From contig CALEDT010000002.1 in NCBI GenBank assembly GCA_937949525.1, positions 31,312 through 95,311 on the forward strand: 64,000 nucleotides of DNA, written 5' to 3'. The stretch's first letter is position 1. Each line of letters starts with the position of its first letter. The position numbers and the translations under genes are program-made. The stretch is from an uncultured Burkholderiales bacterium. Its GTDB lineage: Bacteria > Pseudomonadota > Gammaproteobacteria > Burkholderiales > Thiobacillaceae. Of the stretch, positions 1 to 11,213 are shown one piece after another. The notes beneath the pieces were generated by a model, which saw only the letters and a program-made list of their open reading frames with translations, made no database searches and was not told the origin of the DNA.

Positions 1-554
1 CCGTACACCGAAACCGCGAGCCACGCACCGAACACGCCCTCCAGCGTCTTGCCCGGACTGATGGACGGTGCGAGTTTGCGCCGGCCGTAGCGCCGTCCGG
101 CGAAATACGCGGCGCTGTCGGCGATGGCCACCAGACCGACCAGGGCGAGCAGGCCATGGGCCGTCGCGGCGCGCAGTTCGATCAGGGCGATCAGCGCGGG
201 CGTGAGCACCAGCAGGCCAATGGCCAGATGGGCCGGCGCGCCGGCGATGCGCATGCCCCGTGCCATCAGCCAGGGCGAGACCAGCCAGAACGCCAACGCC
301 GCGGCATGGGGCCAGACCGTGGCCGGTGCGGCCAGGCTCAACCCGACGCCGAGCGTGGCGACCAAGCCGCCGAACGACACCCCTGCCAGCGCGGTCAACC
401 CGGTCAGTTTGGCCCACTCCCATGCGGCGAGCGCGGTGACACCGGCGGCGAGGGCGATCCACAACGGTGCCGGCGCGAAGTAGAGCGCGAGCACGAAAGC
501 CGCGATCAGGGGAAGCGCGGTGGCGACCCGCGTGCGAGTGGGGTTGGCCGCCAT
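1..554 (-). CDS. cdsA: Phosphatidate cytidylyltransferase, C-terminus cut by window edge
   Basis: Minus-strand translation from ATG at 554 (MAANPTRTRVATALPLIAAFVLALYFAPAPLWIAL...ADSAAYFAGRRYGRRKLAPSISPGKTLEGVFGA); SPGKTLEG motif; directly downstream of uppS. Confidence 0.92.
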   Translation of the reverse strand, partial: MAANPTRTRVATALPLIAAFVLALYFAPAPLWIALAAGVTALAAWEWAKLTGLTALAGVSFGGLVATLGVGLSLAAPATVWPHAAALAFWLVSPWLMARGMRIAGAPAHLAIGLLVLTPALIALIELRAATAHGLLALVGLVAIADSAAYFAGRRYGRRKLAPSISPGKTLEGVFGAWLAVSVY

Positions 555-564
555 CGGCGAAGGA

Positions 565-1344
565 TCAGCGCTTGTCCAGTTGCTCGCTGGTACGCCCGAA
601 GCGCCGCTCGCGTCGCTGGTAAGACTGAATGGCCGCTTCCAGCTGCTTGCCGTCGAAATCCGGCCACAACACCTCGGTGAAATACAGCTCGGCGTAGGCC
701 AGTTGCCACAGCAGGAAATTGCTGACGCGCTGTTCGCCCCCCGTGCGGATGAACAGGTCCGGCTCGGGCGCATAGGCCATGGACAGATAAGGGGCCAGCG
801 CCTCCTCATCGGGTACGCCGCCGTCCGGATGGTCCGCCAGCCAGTGCTTGAAGGCATTGAGGATGTCCCAGCGACCGCCGTAGTTGGCGCAGACGGTGAG
901 CGTCAGGCGGGCGTTGCCGTGGGTGCGCTTTTCGCCACGCTCGATCAGGTCGCGCAGATGGGTATCGAAGCGCGACAGATCGCCGACCACCTTCAGGCGC
1001 ACGCCATTGCGGTGCAGCTTGCCCACCTCACGCTCCAGGGCGTGCACGAACAGTTCCATCAGCCGGCTGACCTCGTCCTGCGGACGGCGCCAGTTTTCCG
1101 AGCTGAAGGCGAACAGGGTCAGATATTCGACGCCCTGATGGATGCAGGCCTCGACGATGTCGCGCACCCGTTCCACGCCCTGTGCATGGCCGGCGACCCG
1201 CGGCAACAGGCGCTTCTTCGCCCAGCGACCGTTGCCGTCCATGATGATGGCGATGTGCCGCGGCACCGCCGAGATGGCGGGCACGTCCAGGGTCGAGCTG
1301 AAGAATCTCTTGATCATCGTGGATGCGGGTGACGGCGCGGCCAT
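565..1344 (-). CDS. uppS: Isoprenyl transferase / undecaprenyl diphosphate synthase
   Basis: [16 protein letters not shown]...[18 protein letters not shown]...[30 protein letters not shown] synthase signatures. Confidence 0.97.
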   Translation of the reverse strand: MAAPSPASTMIKRFFSSTLDVPAISAVPRHIAIIMDGNGRWAKKRLLPRVAGHAQGVERVRDIVEACIHQGVEYLTLFAFSSENWRRPQDEVSRLMELFVHALEREVGKLHRNGVRLKVVGDLSRFDTHLRDLIERGEKRTHGNARLTLTVCANYGGRWDILNAFKHWLADHPDGGVPDEEALAPYLSMAYAPEPDLFIRTGGEQRVSNFLLWQLAYAELYFTEVLWPDFDGKQLEAAIQSYQRRERRFGRTSEQLDKR

Positions 1345-1383
1345 AGTCTAACCGGGATTCGAGGCCGGCTTGCCGCGGCGGGC

Positions 1384-1941
<558 letters not shown>

Positions 1942-1971
1942 GTCTGTCTCCTTGCGGTTGGCCCGTCCGGG

Positions 1972-2682
1972 TCACAGTACGACCAGCGTACCCTCGGGTT
2001 CGCCCAGCACCACACGCTTGAGCGCGCCCGGCTTGAAGATGCTGAACACGGCCAGCGGCAGTTTCTGGTCACGGCACAGCGCGAACGCGGCGGTATCCAG
2101 CACGCCGAGCTGACGTGCGATGGCCTCGTCGAAGGTCAGGCGTTCGTAGCGCGTGGCCTGGGGATGCTTCATCGGGTCCGCGCTGTAGACACCGTCCACC
2201 TTGGTGGCCTTGAGCAGCAGATCGGCGCCGATCTCCGCGCCGCGCAGCGCCGCTGCGGTATCGGTGGTGAAGAAGGGGTTGCCGGTGCCGCCGCCAAAAA
2301 TGACGACGCGCCCGGCTTCCAGGTGGCGCACGGCGCGATCGCGTTCGAACGCTTCGCCGACGTGCGCGATGGTCACCGCCGTCTGCACCCGCACCGGCAC
2401 CCCGACGGCCATCAGCGCGTCTTTCAGCGCCAGCGCGTTCATGACCGTCGCCAGCATGCCCATGCTGTCGGCGGTGGCGCGGTCCATGCCGGCCAGCGCG
2501 CCGGTGGCGCCGCGGAACAGGTTGCCGCCACCGACGACGATGCCCACCTCGGTGCCCAGTTCGACCACGTCTTTGATCTGGGCGACGATGCCGGCCATGG
2601 TCTCGCCGTGGTAGCCGAAGGCGTCCGGCCCCATCAACGCCTCGCCCGATAGCTTCAGCAGGATACGGGTGATCGCGGCCAT
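1972..2682 (-). CDS. pyrH: UMP kinase
   Basis: [15 protein letters not shown]...[10 protein letters not shown]...[23 protein letters not shown]. Confidence 0.98.
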   Translation of the reverse strand: MAAITRILLKLSGEALMGPDAFGYHGETMAGIVAQIKDVVELGTEVGIVVGGGNLFRGATGALAGMDRATADSMGMLATVMNALALKDALMAVGVPVRVQTAVTIAHVGEAFERDRAVRHLEAGRVVIFGGGTGNPFFTTDTAAALRGAEIGADLLLKATKVDGVYSADPMKHPQATRYERLTFDEAIARQLGVLDTAAFALCRDQKLPLAVFSIFKPGALKRVVLGEPEGTLVVL

Positions 2683-2689
2683 GATGGCT

Positions 2690-3562
2690 TCAGACCTTGG
2701 CAGCCGCAGCGACTTCGGCGGCGAAATCGCTCACCTTCTTCTCGATGCCCTCGCCGACGATGTACAGCGCAAAACCGTGGCATTGCGCGCCGTTGGCCTT
2801 GAGCAGTTGCTCAATGGTCTGCTTGTCGTCCTTGACGAAGGGTTGTGACAACAGCGTCACTTCCTTCAGGTATTTCTGCACACTGCCCTCGGCGATCTTG
2901 TCCAGCATTGCCTCGGGTTTGCCGGCTTCACGCGCCTTTTCGATGGCTACCCGGCGCTCGGTGTCGATCAGTTCCCGTGGCACGCCGGAGGCATCGAGCG
3001 ACTTGGGCTTGGACGCGGCGATGTGCATGGCGATGTCCTTGGCCAGGGTCTCGTTGCCGCTGACGTCGACCAGCACACCGATCTTGTTGCCGTGGATGTA
3101 GCTGGCGAACCGACCCTGCGCCTGCATGCGCGTGAAGCGGCGGATGGTCATGTTCTCGCCGATCTTGCCGACCAGTTCGGTGCGCGCTTCCTCCACCGTC
3201 TTGCCGGCGTAGGGCAGGGCGGACAGGGCGGCCAGGTCGGCCGGATTCTGGTTCAGCACCATGTCCGCGAGCGCGCGCGTCAGGGCCAGAAAGTCATCGT
3301 TCTTGGCGACGAAGTCGGTCTCGCAGTTGACTTCGACCATCGCCGCGCTCTTGCCATCGCCCGCGATGCTGATGGTGACGACCCCCTCGGCGGCGACCCG
3401 TCCGGCACTCTTGGCAGCCTTGTTGCCGAAGCGGACGCGCAGGATCTCCTCGGCCTTCTGCATGTCGCCGGCAGCTTCGCTGAGCGCCTTCTTGCAGTCC
3501 ATCATGGGCGCGTCGGTGCGTTCGCGCAGTTCCTTGACCATGGATGCGGTGATTTCCGCCAT
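2690..3562 (-). CDS. tsf: Elongation factor Ts (start at internal Met [27 protein letters not shown])
   Basis: [12 protein letters not shown] and [14 protein letters not shown] signatures; start chosen at 3562 rather than the longer ORF start at 3622. Confidence 0.97.
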   Translation of the reverse strand: MAEITASMVKELRERTDAPMMDCKKALSEAAGDMQKAEEILRVRFGNKAAKSAGRVAAEGVVTISIAGDGKSAAMVEVNCETDFVAKNDDFLALTRALADMVLNQNPADLAALSALPYAGKTVEEARTELVGKIGENMTIRRFTRMQAQGRFASYIHGNKIGVLVDVSGNETLAKDIAMHIAASKPKSLDASGVPRELIDTERRVAIEKAREAGKPEAMLDKIAEGSVQKYLKEVTLLSQPFVKDDKQTIEQLLKANGAQCHGFALYIVGEGIEKKVSDFAAEVAAAAKV

Positions 3563-3658
3563 TTCATTCTCCTGATTGGTTGCGTATCGAAAAAACGCCC
3601 CGTCGATCGGGGCGTCATGCATGCGGGCGGCCGGACGTCGATATGCGCCCGGCCCGGA

Positions 3659-4408
3659 TCAACCTTCGGCGGTCTCGCCGGACTCTTCCACTTCGACGTA
3701 TTCGTCTTCTCCGGTGGCGACCATCTCTTCGATCACCATGGTCTTGCCTTCCAGGATGGCGTCGGCCAGACCACGCGCGTACAGGCGGATGGCGCGGCTG
3801 GAATCGTCATTGCCCGGGATCACATAATCGACGCCGAGCGGGGTGTTGTTGGAATCGACCACGCCGATCACGGGGATGCCCAACTTGTTGGCTTCGGTGA
3901 TGGCGATCTTCTGGTAGCCGACGTCCACCACGAACAGCGCATCCGGCAGACGATCCATGTCCTTGATGCCGCCCAGGCTCTGCACCAGTTTGTCGTACTC
4001 GCGCTGCACGCGCAGGATTTCCTTCTTCGACAACGCGCCCGGCTCGGCCAGTTGGGCCTCGACTTCCTTCATGCGCTTGACGGACTGCTTGACGGTCTTG
4101 AAATTGGTCAGCATGCCGCCCAGCCAGCGGTGGGAGATCCACGGCATGCCGCAGCGCGCGGCTTCCTCGGCCATGATGTCGCGCGCCTGACGCTTGGTGC
4201 CGACGAACAGGATGGTGCCTTTGTTGGCCACCAGCCGGCGCGCGAAATTCGCCGCCTCGTTGAACATCGGCAGCGTCTTTTCCAGGTTGATGATGTGGAT
4301 CTTGTTGCGGTGGCCGAAGATGAACGGCGCCATCTTCGGGTTCCAGTAACGGGTCTGGTGGCCGAAATGAACGCCGGCTTCCAGCATTTGACGCATGGTG
4401 ACAGACAT
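3659..4408 (-). CDS. rpsB: 30S ribosomal protein S2
   Basis: [45 protein letters not shown]. Confidence 0.99.
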   Translation of the reverse strand: MSVTMRQMLEAGVHFGHQTRYWNPKMAPFIFGHRNKIHIINLEKTLPMFNEAANFARRLVANKGTILFVGTKRQARDIMAEEAARCGMPWISHRWLGGMLTNFKTVKQSVKRMKEVEAQLAEPGALSKKEILRVQREYDKLVQSLGGIKDMDRLPDALFVVDVGYQKIAITEANKLGIPVIGVVDSNNTPLGVDYVIPGNDDSSRAIRLYARGLADAILEGKTMVIEEMVATGEDEYVEVEESGETAEG

Positions 4409-4571
4409 GGGTGCTCCTGAGGGTTAAGGTTGAACCGCCATCCGCCGATGACCCCGTCGGGCTGTCTGGCCGGGGCACCTTAACTGGGGCGGATGTGAGG
4501 ATTGGCCGCATCCGACGGGAATCGGCGGCTTGCGGCGGCCGGCATTCTAGCAGGAAAGGGGGATGGCGGGA

Positions 4572-5957
4572 CTATTTCTTGCCTTGCCAGACGGCGTCGA
4601 GCGCGCGCAGGTGGGCCAGATGCGCGGCGATACGCGCCTCCGTGCCCCGCCGTGTGGGGTGATAGAAGCGGGGCGGCTGGACGACATCGTCGGGAAAATA
4701 GCGTTCGCCGGCGGCATAGGCTTCCGCTTCATCGTGCGCGTAGCGGTAGGCGCGGCCGTGGCCGAGCTGCTGCATCAGACGGGTCGGGGCGTTGCGCAGG
4801 TGCGCCGGCACCGGGCGCGAGCCGTCCTCGTCGACGAAGCGCTGCGCCGCCTTGAAGGCGGTGTAGGCGGCGTTGCTCTTGGCCGCGCAGGCGAGATACA
4901 GCACGGCCTGCGCCAGCGCCAGTTCGCCCTCCGGGCTGCCCAGGCGCTCGTAGGTGGCCACGGCATCCAGCGCGATGCCCAAGGCACGCGGATCGGCCAG
5001 ACCGACGTCCTCCACCGCCATGCGCAGCAGGCGCCGGCCGAGATAACGTGGATCGGCGCCACCGTCGAGCATGCGCGCGAACCAGTACAGCGCAGCGTCC
5101 GGCGCGGAACCGCGAACGGATTTGTGCAGGGCGGAGATCTGGTCGTAAAAGACATCGCCGCCCTTGTCGAAGCGCCGCCGTGCGGGTGCCAGCACGTCGT
5201 TGACGAACGCCGCATCGACGTGCGTGCGGGCGGCGACGCGCGCTGCGCTGGCGAGCTGTTGCAGCTGGTTGAGCAGACGCCGTCCATCGCCGTCGGCTTG
5301 CGCCAGCAACAGCGCCCGCGCGTCGTCCGCCAGCACCGGCAGGGTCGCGTCCGCAGCCTGCGCGCGCGCGAGCAGGGCGGCGAGAGCGTCCTCGTCAAGC
5401 GGCTCGAGCACGTAGACCTGGGTGCGCGACAACAAGGCGCCCACTACCTCGAACGAGGGGTTCTCGGTGGTCGCGCCGATGAAGCTGATCAGACCGGATT
5501 CGACGTGCGGCAGAAAAGCGTCCTGCTGCGCTTTGTTGAAGCGATGCACTTCATCGACGAACAGCACGGTGCGCCGACCGGCCCGGCGGTTGGCACGCGC
5601 GCGTTCTAGCGCCTCGCGGATCTCCTTGACGCCGGCCAGCACGGCGGAAATCTGGATGAAATCGGCATCGAAATGCTGCGCGGTCAGGCGCGCGAGTGTG
5701 GTCTTGCCGACCCCGGGTGGACCCCACAGGATCATCGAATGCGGTTGCCCGGAGGCGAAAGCCACACGCAGCGGCTTGCCGGGCGCCAGCAGATGACGCT
5801 GGCCGATCACCTCGTCCAGCGTGCGCGGGCGCAGCCGCTCGGCCAGCGGCGTGCAGGCATCGACCTGGGGCGACGGCACCGGCTCCTGGTCTTGTGCGAA
5901 CAGGTCAGCGGTATCCATGCGGGTACGCGCAGGTGTGAAGGGCCGGCGCGGTGGCAA
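4572..5957 (-). CDS. rarA: Replication-associated recombination protein A (MgsA/RarA AAA ATPase)
   Basis: RTLDEVIGQRHLLAPGKPLR...ILWGPPGVGKTTLARL...FVDEVHRFNKAQQDAFLPHVE...IGATTENPSFEV. Confidence 0.96.
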   Translation of the reverse strand: MPPRRPFTPARTRMDTADLFAQDQEPVPSPQVDACTPLAERLRPRTLDEVIGQRHLLAPGKPLRVAFASGQPHSMILWGPPGVGKTTLARLTAQHFDADFIQISAVLAGVKEIREALERARANRRAGRRTVLFVDEVHRFNKAQQDAFLPHVESGLISFIGATTENPSFEVVGALLSRTQVYVLEPLDEDALAALLARAQAADATLPVLADDARALLLAQADGDGRRLLNQLQQLASAARVAARTHVDAAFVNDVLAPARRRFDKGGDVFYDQISALHKSVRGSAPDAALYWFARMLDGGADPRYLGRRLLRMAVEDVGLADPRALGIALDAVATYERLGSPEGELALAQAVLYLACAAKSNAAYTAFKAAQRFVDEDGSRPVPAHLRNAPTRLMQQLGHGRAYRYAHDEAEAYAAGERYFPDDVVQPPRFYHPTRRGTEARIAAHLAHLRALDAVWQGKK

Positions 5958-5965
5958 ACCGGCCG

Positions 5966-6586
5966 TCAGGGTTCACCGATGACGTCCGCGCCCTTGGGCG
6001 GCGTAAAGCGGAACAGGCTGGCACCCAGGCGCGGATTGCGCTGCAGTCGGGAAAAACGCAGCACGGTGGTCTGGCCGAAGTTGTCGCGCAGTTCCATGAT
6101 CAGCAGATCGTTGCCGCGAAAGCCCATGCGCACCGATTCGAAGCTGCCTTCCCGGCTCTTCGGCGTGGCTTCCAGCCATTCCAGGCCGTCCCGATCGGGC
6201 ACGTCGCGCAGCTCGAACAGCTTGCCGATGTCGTTGTCGCCGGCCAGCAGCGCGGCGGGGCTTTCGCCGATGGACTGGTCGAGCGGGCGCACCGTGACCT
6301 GGTCCAGATCCTCGTCGTAAACCCACAGCCGCGTACCGTCACCGACGATCAACTGCGCGTAGGGCTTGCGGTAGACCCAGCGGAACTTGCCCGGCCGCGA
6401 GAAGAACAGCTCGCCCGTGGCTTCCTGTGTGCGGCGTCCAGCGCGATCGAACACGGTCTGGCTGAACTCGGCCCTGAGCCCCTTGGTGCCATTGACGAAG
6501 GCTTCCAGCCGGGCCTGGGCGCCTGCCAGCGCTGCGCTCGCATAAAGACTCGCGCTCAGGGCGAGAACGGTGAACAGTTTATTCAT
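5966..6586 (-). CDS. lolA: Outer-membrane lipoprotein carrier protein
   Basis: Signal peptide, then [64 protein letters not shown]; lies between ftsK and rarA. Confidence 0.95.
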   Translation of the reverse strand: MNKLFTVLALSASLYASAALAGAQARLEAFVNGTKGLRAEFSQTVFDRAGRRTQEATGELFFSRPGKFRWVYRKPYAQLIVGDGTRLWVYDEDLDQVTVRPLDQSIGESPAALLAGDNDIGKLFELRDVPDRDGLEWLEATPKSREGSFESVRMGFRGNDLLIMELRDNFGQTTVLRFSRLQRNPRLGASLFRFTPPKGADVIGEP

Positions 6587-8879
6587 GGCGGGGGGCGATC
6601 ACTTCTCGGTTACCGTTGTTCTGCATGGCTGACACCAGTCCGGCCTGTTCCATCGCTTCGATCAGGCGCGCGGCACGGTTGTAGCCGATGCGCAACTGAC
6701 GCTGCACGGCGGAGATCGAGGCGCGGCGCGATTTCAGCACGTAAGCCACGGCCTCGTCGTAGAGCGGATCGACCTCGGCGTTGCTGTCCTGCGCGGCGCC
6801 GTCTTCCTCTTCCTCGGGGCTGGCCAGCACCGCTTCGTCATATTGCGGCGGCGCGAGTTCCTTGAGCCAGGCGCAGACGCGGTGCACCTCGTCGTCGGAT
6901 ACGAAGGCGCCGTGCACGCGCGTCGGTACACCATGGCCGGGCGGCAGATACAGCATGTCGCCCTGGCCCAACAGCGATTCGGCGCCCTGCTGGTCGAGGA
7001 TGGTGCGCGAATCCACCCGGCTGGCGACCTGGAAGGCGACACGGGTGGGAATGTTGGCCTTGATCAGCCCGGTGATCACGTCGACCGACGGCCGTTGCGT
7101 GGCCAATACCAGGTGGATGCCGGCGGCACGCGCTTTCTGTGCGAGGCGCGCGATCAGTTCCTCGACCTTCTTGCCGGCCACCATCATCAGGTCCGCGAGC
7201 TCGTCGATCAGCACGACGATGTAGGGCAGGGGGGCAAGGCGCTCCGGGTTTTCCGGTGTGATCGAGAACGGGTTGACCAACGGTGCACCTGCCTTCTCGG
7301 CATCGCGCACCTTCTGATTGAAGCCGGTGATGTTGCGCACCCCCAGTGCCGACATCAGCCGATAGCGCTTGTCCATCTCGCCGACGCACCAGTTCAACGC
7401 TGTCGCCGCCAGCTTCATGTCGGTGACCACGGGTGCCAGCAGGTGGGGTATGCCCTCGTAGCTGGACAGTTCCAGCATCTTCGGGTCGACCATGATCAGG
7501 CGCACGTCGCGCGGTGACGACTTGTAGATCAACGACAGGATCATCGCGTTGATGGCCACCGACTTGCCCGAACCGGTGGCCCCCGCCACCAGTACATGCG
7601 GCATGCGCGCCAGATCCGCGACCACCGGGTTGCCGCTGATGTCCTTGCCCATCGCCAGCGTCAGCGGCGAAGGCGTGTCCTCGTACACCTTGGCCGACAG
7701 GATTTCCGACAGCCGGACCACCTGGCGTTGCGCATTGGGAAGTTCCAGCCCCATGCAGTTCTTGCCGGGGATGGTTTCCACCACGCGGATGCTGACCAGG
7801 GACAGCGCGCGCGCCAGATCCTTGGCCAGATTGGTGATCTGGCTGCCCTTGACGCCTGAGGCGGGCTCCACCTCGTAGCGCGTGATGACCGGTCCGGGAT
7901 AGGCCGCCAGGACGGTCACCTCGACGCCGAATTCGCGCAGCTTGCGCTCGATCAGGCGCGAAGTCGCCTCCAGCCCGGCCTGATCGATCTGGGTCGCGCT
8001 TGCCGTCGGCTCGTCCAGCAGCCGCAGCGGCGGCCGTTGCGCATCGGGGATGTCGCGGAACAACAAATCCTGGCGTTCGACCTGTACCCGCTGCGAAACC
8101 TCGATGGCGACGACGGGTGCCTCGATGCGCACCGGCGCATCCTTGCGCAAGCGTTTGCGCTCTTCGCGCAACACGTTCTCGCGTTCATTGACGGCCTCCG
8201 CTCCGGCGCGGCGATCGCGCCAAGCGCGCCACCGCTCCAACAAGAAGCCGTGCCCGTACTCCAGTCCGGCGCCGATGCGTTCGGCGAGTCCGATCCAGGA
8301 TAGGCCGGTGAACAGGCTGAGACCGGCGCCCCAGACCAACACCAGCAGGACGGTGCCGCCATCGAAACCGAAATAGCGGCTGAACAGCGCAGCCAGACCA
8401 TCGCCCAGGGCACCGCCCTGGGTCAGCGGCAACTGCAGCGGCAGGCGGTGAAAGCGCAGGGATTCGAGCGCGCTGGAGGCCAGCAGGAACAACAGGAAGC
8501 CCAGCAGCGCGATCGACAGGCCATGACGATGCGCTTCATCGGCATCGCCGATGCGCCGGTAACCCCACCAGATCAGGCTCAAAGCCAACAGGACCCACAA
8601 CCACGCCGAGGCCCCGAACAGATAGAGCAACAGGTCGGCCAGCCATGCGCCGAAAGCGCCTCCCGCATTGTGCGGCACCAGTCCGCCGCCGCCGGCACGC
8701 GACCAACCCGGATCACGCACGTCGTAGGTCAGCAGGATCATCGCCAGGTAAATCGCCAACCCGACCGCGCCAAGCCACCAGATTTCACGCAACAGCGTGA
8801 CCACGCGCGGGGACAGTGCCGCGCGTGGCGCGGATCGGACGCCGGCGCTGCGGCGGCGGGAACTCGACTTCGCAAACAT
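6579..8879 (-). CDS. ftsK: DNA translocase FtsK (start [11 protein letters not shown] at 8879)
   Basis: 4-TM N-terminus; [68 protein letters not shown]-terminal gamma domain. Confidence 0.97.
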   Translation of the reverse strand: MFAKSSSRRRSAGVRSAPRAALSPRVVTLLREIWWLGAVGLAIYLAMILLTYDVRDPGWSRAGGGGLVPHNAGGAFGAWLADLLLYLFGASAWLWVLLALSLIWWGYRRIGDADEAHRHGLSIALLGFLLFLLASSALESLRFHRLPLQLPLTQGGALGDGLAALFSRYFGFDGGTVLLVLVWGAGLSLFTGLSWIGLAERIGAGLEYGHGFLLERWRAWRDRRAGAEAVNERENVLREERKRLRKDAPVRIEAPVVAIEVSQRVQVERQDLLFRDIPDAQRPPLRLLDEPTASATQIDQAGLEATSRLIERKLREFGVEVTVLAAYPGPVITRYEVEPASGVKGSQITNLAKDLARALSLVSIRVVETIPGKNCMGLELPNAQRQVVRLSEILSAKVYEDTPSPLTLAMGKDISGNPVVADLARMPHVLVAGATGSGKSVAINAMILSLIYKSSPRDVRLIMVDPKMLELSSYEGIPHLLAPVVTDMKLAATALNWCVGEMDKRYRLMSALGVRNITGFNQKVRDAEKAGAPLVNPFSITPENPERLAPLPYIVVLIDELADLMMVAGKKVEELIARLAQKARAAGIHLVLATQRPSVDVITGLIKANIPTRVAFQVASRVDSRTILDQQGAESLLGQGDMLYLPPGHGVPTRVHGAFVSDDEVHRVCAWLKELAPPQYDEAVLASPEEEEDGAAQDSNAEVDPLYDEAVAYVLKSRRASISAVQRQLRIGYNRAARLIEAMEQAGLVSAMQNNGNREVIAPRHE

Positions 8880-9076
8880 GGCGCGCACTATATCGGATGT
8901 GCCGGCCCACGCTCCATCCTGGCCGTACAGTGAAAACGGAATGAACATTATGTCAAATATTCATTTACCCGCAGCAGGCATGCCTCGCCGGCTGAGCGAC
9001 GCCAGATCCGGGCGCACCCGGCCCGTGCGCTAGAATCCGGCCCTATTGCCATTTCCGGCCTGCCCCCACAAATTGA

Positions 9077-10054
<978 letters not shown>

Positions 10055-10071
10055 CGACATAGCGCAAGCCC

Positions 10072-10647
10072 ATGAAAAAACATGGGTTGGAACGTTTGGC
10101 GCCATCCGAAACCGACTGCCGGATGTTTCGGGAGGCGCTGGACGGCATCCAGCCTCTTGCCCCGCATGGCCGTGCCCTGCCCCCGGTGCCGCGGCCGCCC
10201 CCGCTGCCGCGCTCGCGCTGGCGGGACGAACGTGCCGCCATTCATGCGGCTCTGCATGATCCGGTGGATTGGGACGTCGATACCGATGCCACCGAAGACA
10301 TGTCATTCCTGCGGCCCGGCGTGCCGCGCAATACGCTGCGCAAATTGCGTCGCGGTGAATGGGTCACGCAGGCTGAGCTGGATCTGCACGGATTGACACG
10401 GGCGGGCGCCAAGCAGGCTTTGGTGGATTTTTTGTGCGCCTGCCGTAAGCGCGACATACGCTGTGTGCGCATCATTCACGGCAAGGGTCTGGGCTCACTG
10501 AATCGCCAACCGATCCTGAAATCGCATGTGCGCCATTGGCTGCTGCAACGTGACGAAGTGCTCGCTTTCGTGCAGGCACGCGCCGTCGATGGTGGCTCTG
10601 GGGCGCTGAGGGTTTTGTTGAAAAGTGGCGGCGGGACGAATGGCTGA
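10072..10647 (+). CDS. Smr-domain (MutS2 C-terminal-like) protein
   Basis: ELDLHGLTRAGAKQALVDFLCACRKRDIRCVRIIHGKGLGS: Smr LDLHG and HGKG motifs. Confidence 0.93.
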   Translation: MKKHGLERLAPSETDCRMFREALDGIQPLAPHGRALPPVPRPPPLPRSRWRDERAAIHAALHDPVDWDVDTDATEDMSFLRPGVPRNTLRKLRRGEWVTQAELDLHGLTRAGAKQALVDFLCACRKRDIRCVRIIHGKGLGSLNRQPILKSHVRHWLLQRDEVLAFVQARAVDGGSGALRVLLKSGGGTNG

Positions 10648-10792
10648 CTTGCTCCTCGAGGGAACAGATGCCGGCTGGTCACGCCGCAATTCAGTCGATC
10701 GGGGAAATTGCCAGTATTCATTCCCGGAACTATCATGCGCGTCGTCAGTCAGCGAATTGCTGTTTCCCGTCAACCCAACCAGGAGCACTCAG

Positions 10793-11107
10793 ATGTCACA
10801 ATACAAGGCGATTCTTGATCAGATCGAGCAACTCAAGCGCCAGGCGGAAGATGTACGCAGAGAAGAAATGGCCGGCGCCATTGCCGAGATCAGGCGCCTC
10901 ATGGGTGAATTCGGCATCACCATGGCCGATTTGGACGATACCCGGCCGAGCCGTACCCGTACCCGCGCGCGCGCAGATCGTGTCGGTCAGGTGCGCTATC
11001 GTGATCCCGCCAGCGGCAAGACCTGGACCGGCCGCGGCCGCCGCCCGGCATGGGTGGTCGATCTGGAAGCACAAGGGCGCAGCGTCGAGGAATACAGAAT
11101 CGCTTAA
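10793..11107 (+). CDS. H-NS family nucleoid-associated protein
   Basis: N-terminal coiled coil (MSQYKAILDQIEQLKRQAEDVRREE) and C-terminal H-NS DNA-binding motif (YRDPASGKTWTGRGRRPAWV); AGGAG upstream of ATG at 10793. Confidence 0.95.
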   Translation: MSQYKAILDQIEQLKRQAEDVRREEMAGAIAEIRRLMGEFGITMADLDDTRPSRTRTRARADRVGQVRYRDPASGKTWTGRGRRPAWVVDLEAQGRSVEEYRIA

Positions 11108-11126
11108 GGCGGTAATCGCCGTTGGT

Positions 11127-11155
11127 GAAAGAGCCCCACGATGTGGGGCTCTTTC
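11127..11155. terminator. Bidirectional intrinsic terminator between convergent H-NS gene and sucA
   Basis: Perfect 13-bp stem gaaagagccccac-gat-gtggggctctttc, with the A-rich/T-rich stem base reading as a terminator on both strands. Confidence 0.85.
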
Positions 11156-11213
11156 ATTGATGGCGCTGCAAGGTCCACACCGTCCGTGACGATGCGCCTG
11201 AAGATATTCTGGA

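Noticed and set aside
3023-4420. 465-aa plus-strand ORF
   Set aside because: Antisense to tsf/rpsB; low-complexity shadow translation
4409-4571. Structured leader/autoregulatory element upstream of rpsB (cggatg...catccg)
   Set aside because: Only a 6-bp inverted repeat; cannot distinguish from chance in high-GC sequence without covariation data
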